Shown here: in pieces, positions 1 through 10,180 of the stretch
Layout of the letters: the number at the start of each line of letters is the position of its first letter
How positions within the stretch are numbered: position 1 is the first letter of the stretch
Assembly: GCF_029784165.1 (NCBI RefSeq)
Contig: NC_073696.1
Location: 52,643,501 to 52,707,500, forward strand
Direction of reading: 5' to 3'
Length of the DNA: 64,000 nucleotides
From: Wyeomyia smithii
Lineage: Eukaryota > Arthropoda > Insecta > Diptera > Culicidae
Notes under the pieces: generated by a model
Told to the model about the DNA's origin: nothing
Databases searched by the model: none
What the model saw: only the letters and a program-made list of their open reading frames with translations
Program-made: the position numbers and the translations under genes

Positions 1-1016
1 GCTGAATGTTTCCGACTTTTTTCTTCAACTAGAAACTGATATCGAACCGAGAAGAAAAATTGCGTTTCTAATAGGAGTAGTAGCAATCAAAAGAGACACA
101 GAAAAAGAACAACCGTGTTGTACAGCTTTTGTGCAGGAGAGTGGGTATAACACCGACGACGTAGACGTAGACCTTCTCCGGCGAATGGGATATTTTGGTC
201 TCTGCTCTCTGTGTTGCTGGATCCACTATCGCCACTGTACGGTATATTGGAGCTCAATTCTCTCGCCGAGAGCTTGTCGGCACTAGCTTTGTCAGAGTCT
301 AAAATTAAATATTTTTCAAAAATATTAAAATTAAGTAATATTGAAACATCAATAAACTATAATAAGCTCTAAAACATAAATAGCTGAGATATAAACAAGA
401 TATGTAAAAAATACAAACAACTATAATTGGTTTTATAATTCTGAAACAAACAGAATTAATTAACGTAGTGAATATTAACTATTTTCAGTTTTTGGTGAAG
501 TTGGCAACTCTGCAGTGCCGCTTTAAACATGGCTGTCAATTAGCTCAGTTTTGAGCCCGCGAGGATTTAGATCGTTTTGATGATATTGACTTTACCAATT
601 TACACGGGTAAAAGATTGTGCTTAAAAAAGAAGACTAAAACTACTCATTTTGTGAAGTCAAAAGTTGGGCTTAGATAATTCAGAATTTTAACTGCAAATT
701 TTACTCTGTTTCGGCGTTCAGAAGTGTTATCTCATATTGCTAAAGAGAAATAAAATTTTAAATACAAAAAATTATATTGTTTAAATCGCAATAAAAAGTC
801 AGCACTGGAGGAGTAAAAATGTAATGTTGTAAAATGTAATTATGTAATGTTTGATTCCAAAATAGCGCTGTTGGCGTTTAGAAGCTTTTTTAGCTATTCT
901 GAGATTCAACCTTGGAAAGGCGACCATGTTTTGATATAAAATTGATGCATGACCTTAAAAGCGCTTTAGAAATTCCGAGCTCAAATTTTCTAGCTTTTAG
1001 AAGAATTTTTTAACCA
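1..1016. other. Non-coding, no gene recognised
   Basis: No reading frame above about 60 codons and no recognisable domain. The DNA is AT-rich with scattered short imperfect repeats of a motif resembling 'ttagaagcttttt' around 880-1010. Nothing further can be supported. Confidence 0.6.
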
Positions 1017-1025
1017 CTCTAAGCT

Positions 1026-1539
1026 AGGGATACCATCCGTTCTGATTTAGCAGGACATGTCCTGATTTTGAAACCCATTTGGAGCGTCCTGATTTATTTT
1101 TCATATTTTGGCATTTGTCCTGATTTTTCTGAATGATGCCGGATATTCAAAAAAGTAGCAAATTAGTCAGTACTCTCATCTTGACGCCGGGAAGAAACGA
1201 ACTTATTTCGAACGAATTGTTTCTTTGGTTGAATCTTGACGAGAGAAATTGTTCAGTCGTTGAAACCGTTAACCGTTTTTTGACAATTGTTAAGTTTATT
1301 TCAAACAGTTGACTAGTGTTGCATTTTTTAGGTATCTACTAACGCTTAATAAATCAAAGTTGCAAAGTTGAATCGTTCAAGAAATACGTTATTTATGAGT
1401 CTTTTGGCGTATTTTGAGGTGCAAATCTCAAATTACGTGTTTTATTCATTGATACCTCAAAAAATAAAAATAGCTTAGGTCATATTTTCGCTGGAAAAAA
1501 GTTGCCCTGATTTTTAACTCCGACCAAATGGTAATCCTA
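1026..1539. mobile_element. Small non-autonomous TIR element (hAT/P-like, 8-9 bp TSD)
   Basis: The 514-bp interval is flanked by the perfect direct repeat CTCTAAGCT (1017-1025 and 1540-1548). Its ends are imperfect inverted repeats: AGGGATACCATCCG on the left, AGGATTACCATTTGG reading in from the right. 'tcctgattt'-type subterminal motifs recur near both ends. It encodes nothing. Target duplications of 8-9 bp suit hAT- or P-type transposases, but no source can be named from sequence alone. Confidence 0.7.
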
Positions 1540-1548
1540 CTCTAAGCT

Positions 1549-2200
1549 CGATTAGGAATCTTATATATGGTTTTCAGTGGCATTTTTTCGAAATTCTAAA
1601 TTTAATTTATGATCATTTTCTTTTCTGGCTTCTGGTCATTAAAAGCATTGTTGTCATTCTGAATTCAATTTTAAAGAATTTTTATAACGTTTTCTGGTCT
1701 CAAGAAAGCCTCTAAAAGCTCTATAGAAAACTGTTTTATTGTTTAGATTTCAGAAACATTTTGTATCGTCTGGCCTTTAAAAGTATTTTACTAACGAATT
1801 AGTCATTTGGTGTGGAATTCCTCTGCACATACTAAAAACGGTTATCGCACGTTACTTCATTATTATTCTCCAATTTAGACTCAATTCATTATTTCGTTTA
1901 AAAACAAGTTGACTGCCATAGACATGCAGATGTAACATTCAAGGATATTGTTGACCATTGTCAACTTTTTTTTAATTTATTGAAAATCAATAAAATAATA
2001 TTGTTGATTTTTCTTAACTCAGAACAAATAGAATTTTTTATTGTTTACATGAAGTTATTGTATCATAAAGTTGCATCTGGTATCCTGTGAGCAACATAAA
2101 TTGAATTTTAATAGCAGCTCATCATAACAACAAACTTGTTCCAGTTGGTAATGAAAATTCAAAGCACAATCACCATTCAGGTTTGAGCAGTGAATCGAAA
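1549..2200. other. Intergenic, upstream of the small secreted-protein gene
   Basis: AT-rich non-coding DNA. No TATA box or initiator can be placed confidently before the ATG at 2201. The sequence immediately before it (gaatcgaaaATG) is a good insect start context. Confidence 0.45.
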
Positions 2201-2551
2201 ATGAAGGCTCAGAATTCTGCCGTTGTCGTTTGGCTTCTAGTAGATATCATTTACCAATCCAATGGTTTGGAAAATCGTAAGTTTAAAGCTGAGAATATTT
2301 TCATATAAAAAATAATAGTTGTCTCTTTAGTAGTGGGAAAGCACCTTCAACCTCTCCAATTTCTGCTCAGGTGTCTTCAATCGAATGGTCCCAGACTACG
2401 TGAATATCACGAGCCGGAATATTACTATTATGAACAAGAATATTATTCCGACTATGACCCAGACTATAGCTATTACGACTATTTGAGTGACATTCAACGA
2501 AGCATGTCCGTTCTGCAAAACTATTGGTATCACGGCGGAGTTATGATGTAA
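2201..2551 (+). CDS. Small secreted tyrosine-rich acidic protein (two exons)
   Basis: Two exons give a 98-residue protein. Exon 1 is 2201-2276, with 25 codons plus one base; exon 2 is 2331-2551. The 54-bp intron starts GTAAGT and ends CTTTAG, and the phase-1 junction forms a Leu codon. Residues 1-22 look like a signal peptide with hydrophobic core AVVVWLLVDIIY. The mature part begins basic and then has an acidic tyrosine-rich stretch (around residues 50-80) with motifs such as EYYYYEQEYYSDYD. The start is chosen for the signal peptide and the gaaaATG context. Tyr next to Asp/Glu would suit tyrosine sulfation or cuticle/chorion cross-linking, but that is inference. It converges on CCDC43, with stop codons 211 bp apart. 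I do not recognise the family. The pairing of signal peptide, clean splice sites and biased composition makes a real gene likely. Confidence 0.7.
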
Positions 2552-2762
2552 ATTATAATCGATTGATTGCAACACGATTGACTGTTTTTTTTTTTATTCG
2601 AAGCCAAACCTAGCTTTCTTTTCGTTGGTTTGACGCATTGGCTTTTAACCTGCCCAGCAAGAATTGCCGCACATGCATCGATAAGTTTAATACAGTAGGA
2701 GATAGCTCTGGGGAAGAGCAATGATGATTACAATTTAAGGGTTTTATCTTCCTTTAAGGGCG

Positions 2763-3535
2763 CTACCGGCGTCGTTCTCCTTTTACAGTTTTGCGCTTTT
2801 CCTTCTTTTCCTCACGAAGCTGCTTCTGTTTTTCCCTGTCTTGACGATCCTTCTCCTTTTTCTGCTGACTTTCCAATTTGGCCTGTTCTCGCTTCTCCCG
2901 CACCAGGGCAGCTACATCAGCTGCATTAGTGTTACGAGTCAGTCCACCGTCGCCAGTCGAGCCACTTCCTCCCCCACCGGCACCGGGTTCATCGTCGACA
3001 TCTTCGTGTTCACTTTCAGAGAGCTGATAAAAGATATATTTATTTACCAGTTAGTAACGATTCTGTTCCGATGATACATACCTGACTGTATTGGGACAAG
3101 ATCTGCTGCTTGATGCGCCGTTCTTCTTCCGTATATTCTCGTTCCACCTTTTTGGCTAGTTTTTGATTCTCCAGCAGTTTCGCCAACTGCTCATCCACAT
3201 CTAGCTTAACAGCCTGCCCAGAAGCGGGTATTGCCTCCACCGAATGGCACTGCTTCCATTTGTCCAGAATTTCTTTGATGAAGGTATTTAAATCAGATTC
3301 CTGCACGACAAAACAAACCTTATTAGTTACTCCATTCTCATCGCAACAGAATAGCGCACACACTGACAATAATTTCGGCCAGGATGCCTTCCAGGGCTTC
3401 GGTTTTTTCTTCGCCGGTCTCATCGCCCTCCAAAATTCCGGTGATATAGGAACCGAACACACTTTCGTCGGTATTGAACTCACGTAGTTTTCCTTTTAAC
3501 CAGGTATTGAACCCGTTCACGCCAGCACTGTCCAT
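2763..3535 (-). CDS. CCDC43: Coiled-coil domain-containing protein 43 (CCDC43) orthologue
   Basis: Three exons on the minus strand: 3535-3368 (56 codons), 3300-3082 (73 codons) and 3023-2763 (86 codons plus TAG). All junctions are phase 0, with GT/AG introns of 67 and 58 bp. The 215-residue product matches the CCDC43 family (about 220 residues in vertebrates) along its length. It has an N-terminal helical domain around FNTWLKGKLREFNTDESVFG and a middle segment with TEEERRIKQQILSQYSQ. An acidic, Gly-rich linker (SESEHEDVDDEPGAGGGGSG) is followed by NTNAADVAAL and a long charged C-terminal coiled coil rich in Lys, Glu, Arg and Gln, ending KGERRR. The family is conserved but its molecular role is poorly defined. 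The frame is intact with no oddities. It is convergent with the tyrosine-rich gene. Confidence 0.92.
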
Positions 3536-4344
3536 CGTGAAATTACGCTAGACCCGAACAACGGCTGCCGATTGATAGCTGACGGGGAATAGGGAAACCA
3601 AATTTAAGTAAGCACACCACTTATCCTCGACTTTAGCAATTTTTCAATGACAGGTACAAATTTAGTCTGCGTTCTGCCTTTTTTCGAAGTTTTTAATAAA
3701 TTAATGACAGTTCTGACGTCAAGTCACGACTGTCAGTTCATCGGTAGCTCAAAATGAACTGCACGTTTGGAATGAACTTCGCGAACGACTGAAAGCGCCA
3801 AACAGGAATAACACATGGCGCTTGGAAACGTGTATTCCAGTTACTGTTTGGTAAAATTTTTCGATAAATTTTTCAAAAACATATTTGAAGTATGTTAAGG
3901 TTAGTAGGAATTTTTACATTATAATAACAGAAATAGAGAATCTTACGCGAGACAACGCGGACGAAAATCTATCTTATTGCCGAATGATAATATTCTGTCT
4001 TTTTGTTTTGTGCGTAGAAAATCGGGCAAAATTCAGACTTATCGGCATACGGGTAACCTGTGCTGCAAACTTTGAAAAGAATTTGACGATTAATTTAGTC
4101 TTAAACGAGGTCTATCTCCCACTCTCTGAAACCGCCAACAGAAAACGAGGAAGCTGCAAGAAATTCATGAAAGTTCATTGCATGATTCCGATGACAGTCC
4201 CTGAAGTTTTTTTCGAAACATTTTATGCAGCCAAATGATGTATTTTCTTTTTCAATATTTTTGGGGTTAATAAAAAGTGGAAAACGAAGACCGGATGCAT
4301 AGAGAGAAGCGTTTTCTGCGCAACTGAAGAAACTACGACAACTG
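3536..4344. other. Upstream of CCDC43; no further gene
   Basis: This holds the 5' flank of CCDC43, including a CRE-like tgacgtca at 3714-3721, about 180 bp upstream of its ATG. An open frame on the plus strand at 3885-4238 has no recognisable domain, no splice pattern and no coding-like composition, so it is not called. Otherwise nothing can be supported. Confidence 0.4.
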
Positions 4345-4740
4345 CTCACGTCGACACATTGAAATGATCGTCATCGGGGCCATGAACGATCAGACTGGAA
4401 AGGAGAAAATGGACAAACCCGTACAACATGCACACTGAGACGAACTGTAGCGGCCAGTTTCTCACTTTAGTTGAAGTTTCCCGAAGACCGCCAAGTCCGA
4501 AGTACCTACAGGGATACCACAACGGTGACATTAGGAGTGCCGTTCGGCAGATACAACTGGTATAACGGGGAATGCGGAGAAACGGTGAATGTAAAGAATC
4601 GAACATGAGCGATATACTTGTGCAGAGAAAAAAAAGGCGAACAAGACCAAGTACAAGCGGACACGGAAGACACGACCACCATCCAGGGGCGGATTAAGGC
4701 GAAGGCAAAGCAGGCGGTCGCCGGCTCGTCAATCATTGGA
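4345..4740 (+). mobile_element. Fragment of an RTE-like LINE (endonuclease to pre-RT linker)
   Basis: A broken reading frame holds an endonuclease-type piece (IVIGAMNDQTG, matching the GDFNA motif region). It then has the linker before the reverse transcriptase (TTTVTLGVPFGRYNWYN), with stops and frame changes. The 4470-4680 part is homologous to 8425-8560, so this is a second, separate and more decayed copy of the family hosting the P-element next door. Clade assignment to RTE is by resemblance only. Confidence 0.55.
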
Positions 4741-4922
4741 GGGCTTCAAATGCGGGAGCGAAAATTAAGCAGCTCCGGAACTCTCAGGCTGCGGAGGAAT
4801 ACGCGCAACAGCTTGAAGCGGTGCTACCCACGGGGGAGGGGCTGGACACATTGTCTCTCGAAGACGGCTGCTGCATCATTCGGACAGCTATCGGGGAGAC
4901 CACAACGGCGACACTAGAAGTG

Positions 4923-4930
4923 GAAGCACC
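4923..4930. repeat. Left 8-bp target-site duplication of the P-element
   Basis: GAAGCACC here matches GAAACACC at 8419-8426 with one difference. Eight base pairs is the duplication length of the P-element superfamily. Confidence 0.8.
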
Positions 4931-4987
4931 AGGGGGGATTTACTGCTGTCAAAATTCATATATGTGTGCGTTATCGCAGATCAACTC

Positions 4988-5038
4988 TGGTCCATGACGT
5001 TTGTTGGTCCATGAAGTTTGTTGGTCCATGACGTTTGT
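4988..5038. repeat. Three 17-bp tandem repeats near the P-element left end
   Basis: The unit tggtccatgacgtttgt is repeated three times with one mismatch (a for c) in the middle copy. It lies about 57 bp inside the element terminus. P-elements carry subterminal transposase-binding sites, so this could be such an array, but it could equally be a neutral minisatellite. Confidence 0.7.
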
Positions 5039-5186
5039 AACTAACTATGAACAATAATGGGGTAAACAGTGTAAAAAAGGTAGTTGGGGTAATTGTACCA
5101 AATAAATACGCAGTACGCGTTTTCGTCAATCAGTATTTAATAAAACATGGGAAACTAATTATCCAGTGAATATTGCTAACGAACAA

Positions 5187-8100
5187 CTAATGACCCTCAA
5201 AAAGAATGATTTTCGTGAGTTTGTTGCGATTGGACTGTCGAAACGGTTGCACATTTTTGCTGTACTGAGTGAACCGAATATCAAGGTAGCAAGTTATGAT
5301 AAGTTTCAGTAAAGTAGTTCTGTGGTTATCTGTGTCATTGTGCTCACCTATTGTTCCAAAAATGTCCGATAATTCATTGTGGATCCTAAACAACGTACAA
5401 TTCATCAAGAAATGAAAATATTTTGCTACATTTAGATCGCTTTTTTGCTTGGTCAAAATTTTAAACTCCATTGCCACAATTTTACAAATCGTAATTACAT
5501 TTTTACTACAGTAAGCTTCCATCTTGCCACTCAAAAGTTCCGCAAGGCATTTTTTGCATTTCAGCTGACGAATAACCTCCTTCTGCGTACACCGTGCTTC
5601 ATTTGCTGTTGCTGCTCCAACATACTCGTCATCCATAAAATCTCTAGAATACGGTAACTCTCGAATAAGTTGTTCGTTAACTGACTCAAACTCTTCGTTA
5701 TTGACCATGCCTGAGTTAATCTTAGATACCAAATGGTTTCGCAAAGCATTTGGCGCATCTCTCGTTAACATTGTGGACTGATTAAGATCCAGAATATTTG
5801 CCTTGACCGGTATGGTCACGTTATTGTGACACAGTAAGTGTTTATAGGCGGCAATGAATTGCGAAACATTGGGATTATTATTATTACCACCCTTTGCTCT
5901 AATGGCTGCGAACAGAATTTCCACATGATCTTGACTAAATCTGTAAGTGGGTAGGCAAGTCAACTCTTTCTCGTTCTGAACGTATTGCTGGAACATTTCG
6001 CGGAAGCTGTTTAAATCTATCAGGAGGCCCAAGAATCCTGTTTTGTACCTAGTCCTCAATATGGACTCTCCAGTTGGAAGATTTATGTTACGGATGTATT
6101 TCTCAGCATATTCGAAGGCAACGTTCAGTATGTCGAAATTGTCCTCGCAAAGAGGTTTTTTGAAGGCAACTGAATCACAGTTTTTGCTATTTAGAGTATC
6201 GAAGATATCATTCATTATGCTTACAAACTCAATTGTTGGACCTGCTGAAGAAAAGGCTGGATCTCGAGACATTAAAAATTCGAGTGCACTAGCCACGCTT
6301 TGGCTGAGCGTTTGTGCAGTTAGAAGCACCTTCATTTTTTGATTTTGAAAAGAAATGTGTTTATCTGATAGTCGTGCAGCCAATTTCAAATTGGTAAGGT
6401 TTTGAAGATCATTTAGTTGACGAATATATTCCCAACTAGCTTCACCGTTGATCGTATGTAACGTTCCAATTGAACAAAACATGTTTCGAACCAATTTCAA
6501 CATGTGACAAGGATCCAAAAGCACATATACATGATGTCCTGTCGATGGGTGTGGAAACCACGTGCGAAGCTTCTCGAAAGCCTTAAGCTGACAGCCCATA
6601 CTGGTAACAGTTGCGAAATTCGTTCCATTCGTTCCACTGTTCCATCGAATGTAAATCCGATTATTTTAACTTTCGCTGCTTGTAATGCAGAAAGGACACT
6701 TGCTACCAGTAACTTTTTGTCATCTGATTTAAGCCCGTTTATAAAAAAATAAGCCACAGGAATTTTCCATGGCTCTTCAATCGATGACACAACGAAAAAG
6801 AGAGCTTCTTTTGCTACAATCAGATCTTCGCTGTTATTCAGAAACTCGAACGATTTGCCATAATCCACAACACCATCGAACTGTTTGGTGTGCGGGTTCC
6901 ACTGAACATGTTGGCGGATGGCCACCTCATCCATTGTTAAACATGCCAGCAAAGGACGACCTTCCCGTTGTTTAACTTTTTGCTCTAGGATAGCAAAAGC
7001 TTCTGAAGTTAAACCTGGCAATCCATCTATGCTCCTATACCAGCGTATGATTGTACTTTCATGGGGAAGTGTGTTGTTGAAAGCTTGTCGTACAAAGTCG
7101 TACGCCTTAGGCGAGTAAAAATGGAGAGTCATTGCAAACTTCCTCACGTTAGCACTGTACGAAATACCAGAGTTATTGACTATTTCTTTGAGAAGTTCTT
7201 CGTTTCTGCCATAATCCTATTTAAAACGAGTCTACGTGGAGAAATGGTTACGTTGATTTAAAAAAGTGTTTAACAAACCTGTACGAGTATTTCTCCTCTT
7301 TCTGTAAGTAGTTTTCTTTCTTTTAGTTCTTTAAATATACTTTCACAATGTGAAACTTTTTTTTGTAAGCGATGTTTCTGAACTTTCAATGTATTAATCC
7401 TGTTTTTGGCATTATTTAATTGCCTGCATACTTTAGGAAGTATTTCTACGGCTTGTATCGGTGTTAAGTTAGAACTATCTTTGATATCACCTGCGTACCT
7501 TAGCCTACAAAATATTTATAAAAATGCTTAAAAATAAACATTATGAACTAAGTGCATTTCACTTTGGACGGCGCTCTCCGTTACTTGATCCAACCACGGC
7601 GAGACATGTGTCGGCGGAGGGAATATTCAATGGCAGAACCTTCTTCACTTCTGTTGTGGAACAGTCAGTCTGATCTACTGATTGCTTCACAATTGTCATG
7701 GAGCTTAAACAGTAAATTAATCATCAAAAACCTTCTAGTTTAATTGCCTATTCTATTTAACTCACGGTGGTAAACAATCATCCAGTCGATTAACTATGGC
7801 AACCGGCACTAAGTTGCAAATATCTCTAAGCGGTGTCCGGATATCACTAGAGCAATGATCAGATGGTAGATTCTTTCTTCGGATTAAAATCTTTTCATTT
7901 TGCTTCGGAAACACACTGAGGATAGCATTACTCTGTAACTTTCGCTTGCCATTTGTGGTGAAGGAAAAATCTGATTCTGTAAAATGGGCCGCACAGATTC
8001 GAACACTGTTTCCATTCAGTTTTCCGTTTTCCATGTCTTCCTGTTCTATATAAGGAGCCAAAGCAGTCCACCACTGTTGCGCTTGAACAGGATTTATGGG

Positions 8101-8240
8101 AAATCTATAAAGAATACAATGAATTGTAGGAGGGTTTAGAAAAAAATGAAGAAAACTGTTAGTTACCTGTGTGTCGATGAAACTTCATCACTTTTCGGCA
8201 AATACAGGTTGCTGCCACAAAATTTCACTACACAACGCAT
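5187..8240 (-). pseudogene. P-element transposase (THAP9-like), five exons, one frameshift
   Basis: Exons by splice signals: 8240-8167, 8104-7766, 7703-7563, 7504-7279 and 7216-5187. Phases agree at every junction. Exons 1-2 encode a THAP C2CH zinc finger: MRCVVKFCGSN, FPINPVQAQQWWTAL, then RICAAHFTESDF. Exon 4 encodes KLRYAGDIKD followed by a leucine-rich coiled coil. Exon 5 encodes the RNase H-like core with TMDEVAIRQHV and FTFDGT (first two catalytic Asp candidates), LLIDLNSF, and SQDHVEILFAAIRAKGGNNN (terminal Glu region). The family normally cuts and pastes DNA using GTP. Near 6625-6645 a tandem GGAACGAAT repeat accompanies a frame change, so about 170 residues of the core and the last 470 lie in different frames. 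The intact length would be about 930 residues, close to THAP9. The exon 3 acceptor and donor are the least certain calls. Confidence 0.85.
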
Positions 8241-8418
8241 TGTTTTAAAACGTTTTTCGCGATTTCTCGAATTTCAATAAAAAAAAAGGTCAATTTTATC
8301 AAATTTTACATCAAACAATTTAACGACTAAAACCGCAAACGACAAAAACCAAAACAATCAGACGCCATGTTGCCAAAAATGTTGGTTACACGATATTTGA
8401 CAGATAGATCCCCCTTGG

Positions 8419-8426
8419 GAAACACC
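8419..8426. repeat. Right 8-bp target-site duplication of the P-element
   Basis: GAAACACC, paired with GAAGCACC at 4923-4930. The LINE reading frame continues immediately after it. Confidence 0.8.
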
Positions 8427-10180
8427 GAGTGGCAGAAACGACTGGTATGAGTGCGAGGCAGCAGTGAATGAGAAGAACCGGACTTGGGCGATGTATCTGG
8501 ACAGGTCAACGAGAGAGAACAAGACCAATTACAAATGGACACGGAACGACATGACCACGATTCTCAGACGAAAAAAACGCCAGTAAGAGGATCGTGAACA
8601 TAGCTGGAGCAGCTGTACCGGGCCAGTGAAACGCGGAAATTCTATGAGAAAGTAAACCAGTCCCGCAGAGGCTATGTGCATCGAGCCGACATGTGCAACG
8701 ACGCAGATGGGAACCTTCTCACGGATGCCTGCGAGGTGGTCGATAGTTGGAAGGAGTATTTCGATGGACACCTGAATGCGAAACAGTAAACAGAAGCGGA
8801 GCAGGAACTGACCTAGGAGCACCAGCAGCGGATGACCGAGTACCAGCCCCCGATATTCATGAAGTTCTTTGTGAGATCGGGAAGCTGAAAAACAACAAAG
8901 CCGCAGACAAAGACGGACTGCCGAGCGAGCTCTTAAAACATGGAAAAGAGGCGCTGGCTAGAGCGCTGCACTTGGTCATTTCCAGGATTTGGAGGGAGGA
9001 AAAACTGCCAGACGAGTGGATGGAGGGAGTCGTCTGTCCCATCTACAAGAAGAGCGACAAGCTGGAGTTCCGTAGCTACCGCGGTATCTCGCTTATCAAT
9101 GCCGCCTACAAAAACCTCTCACAGAACCTGTTCCGTCGTCTATCACCTTTAACCAGGAGGTTCGTGAGTCAGTACTAAGCGGGTTTCATGGAAGCCCGTG
9201 CCACCACGGACCAGATCTTCTCATTCCGACAGATCTTACAGAAATGTCGCGAGTAAAACGTGCCCACACATCACATCTTCATTGACTTCACGGCGGCCTC
9301 TGAAACAGTCGATCGAGAACAGCTATGGCAGATCATGCACGACAACGGATTTCCGAATATACTGACTCGATTGATCAGGGCCACCATGGCGCAAGTGAGG
9401 GCGGGCATCGACACGAGGGGCACGATTTTCACAAGGTCTGTTCAGTTTCTGGGCTTCGTGACGCCGGAAGAAACTTACGCCCGACTGAAAGCCGAAGCTG
9501 GACGGATCGAACTGCGAATAAATGCGTCAAAAACAAGATACATGTGAGCGAGAGGCTCCAAGGAGAACAACATCAACCTTTCAACTCAAGTCTCTGTAGA
9601 CGGTGATGAGCTTGAGGTGGTCGACGAATTCGTGTATTTGGGGTCACTGGTGATCGCCGACAATAACACCAGCAAAGAGATCCAGAGACGCATCCAGGCA
9701 TCCTACTTTTCACTTCGGAAGACACTTCGATCGAATCGAGTGCGACGATGCACGAAGTTGACGCTGATGAGACCGGTAGTCCTCTACAGGATCGAGACAA
9801 CAACGCTTCTCGCGGAGGACCTTAACGTTCTTGGAGTTTTTGAACAGAAGGTGCTGCGGACTATCTACGGTGGCATGAACCATGAACTGCACGCGCTGCT
9901 TGGAGAGAACCCCATTGCCTGGCGAAAGTCAATAGGTTGCGGTGAGCCGATCACGTCGTAAGGATGCCGAACGACAACCCTGTTAAATCACTTCTCTTCA
10001 GCAATCCTACCGGCACCAGAAATAGAGGGGTGCAGCGTGCACGATGGCTCGACCAGATCGAAGGAGACTTGCGGGTGATGAGACGCCTGGGGAACTGGGG
10101 AAACACAGCCCAAAACCGAGCAACATGACGACAAACTCTTGATACTGCACGAGCCACCACGGCTTTCGTCTGATTGGTAA

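Larger units (their letters stand above)
4931..8418 (-). mobile_element. P-element superfamily DNA transposon (about 3.5 kb)
   Basis: It is bounded by an 8-bp target duplication and imperfect terminal inverted repeats. The left begins AGGGGGGATTTACTGCTGTC and the right, read inward, begins CCAAGGGGGATCTATCTGTC. The element carries a five-exon transposase on the minus strand. Removing it with one duplication rejoins the surrounding LINE frame as LEVEA-P-SGRNDWY, which fixes both boundaries to within a base or two. The TIRs have diverged and the transposase has one frameshift, so this copy is probably inactive but not ancient. Confidence 0.88.
4750..10180 (+). mobile_element. Degenerate RTE-like LINE, split by a P-element at 4931-8418
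   Basis: The left part (about 4765-4930) reads AAEEYAQQLEAVLPTGE through TTTATLEVEAP. The right part resumes at 8427 with SGRNDWYECEAAV and continues in the same frame to a stop at about 8580. RT sequence follows at 8747-9178: KNNKAADKDGLPSELLKHG, then GVVCPIYKKSDKLEFRSYRG. At 9180-9547 come TTDQIF, FIDFTAASETVDREQLW and GRIELRINASKTRYM. The C-terminal part lies at 9617-10180: GGMNHELHALLGENP and RWLDQIEGDLRVMRRLGNW. Frameshifts, stops and a deletion that removes the catalytic ADD box (FLGF joins directly to TPEET) make it dead. It predates the P-element, which sits inside it. Confidence 0.8.

Noticed and set aside
3885..4238. 117-codon frame on the plus strand
   Set aside because: No domain, no signal peptide, poor start context and a compositionally ordinary overlapping frame on the other strand.
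8529..9606. A functional reverse transcriptase
   Set aside because: The reading frame is broken several times and the catalytic ADD box is deleted, so only a relic is called.
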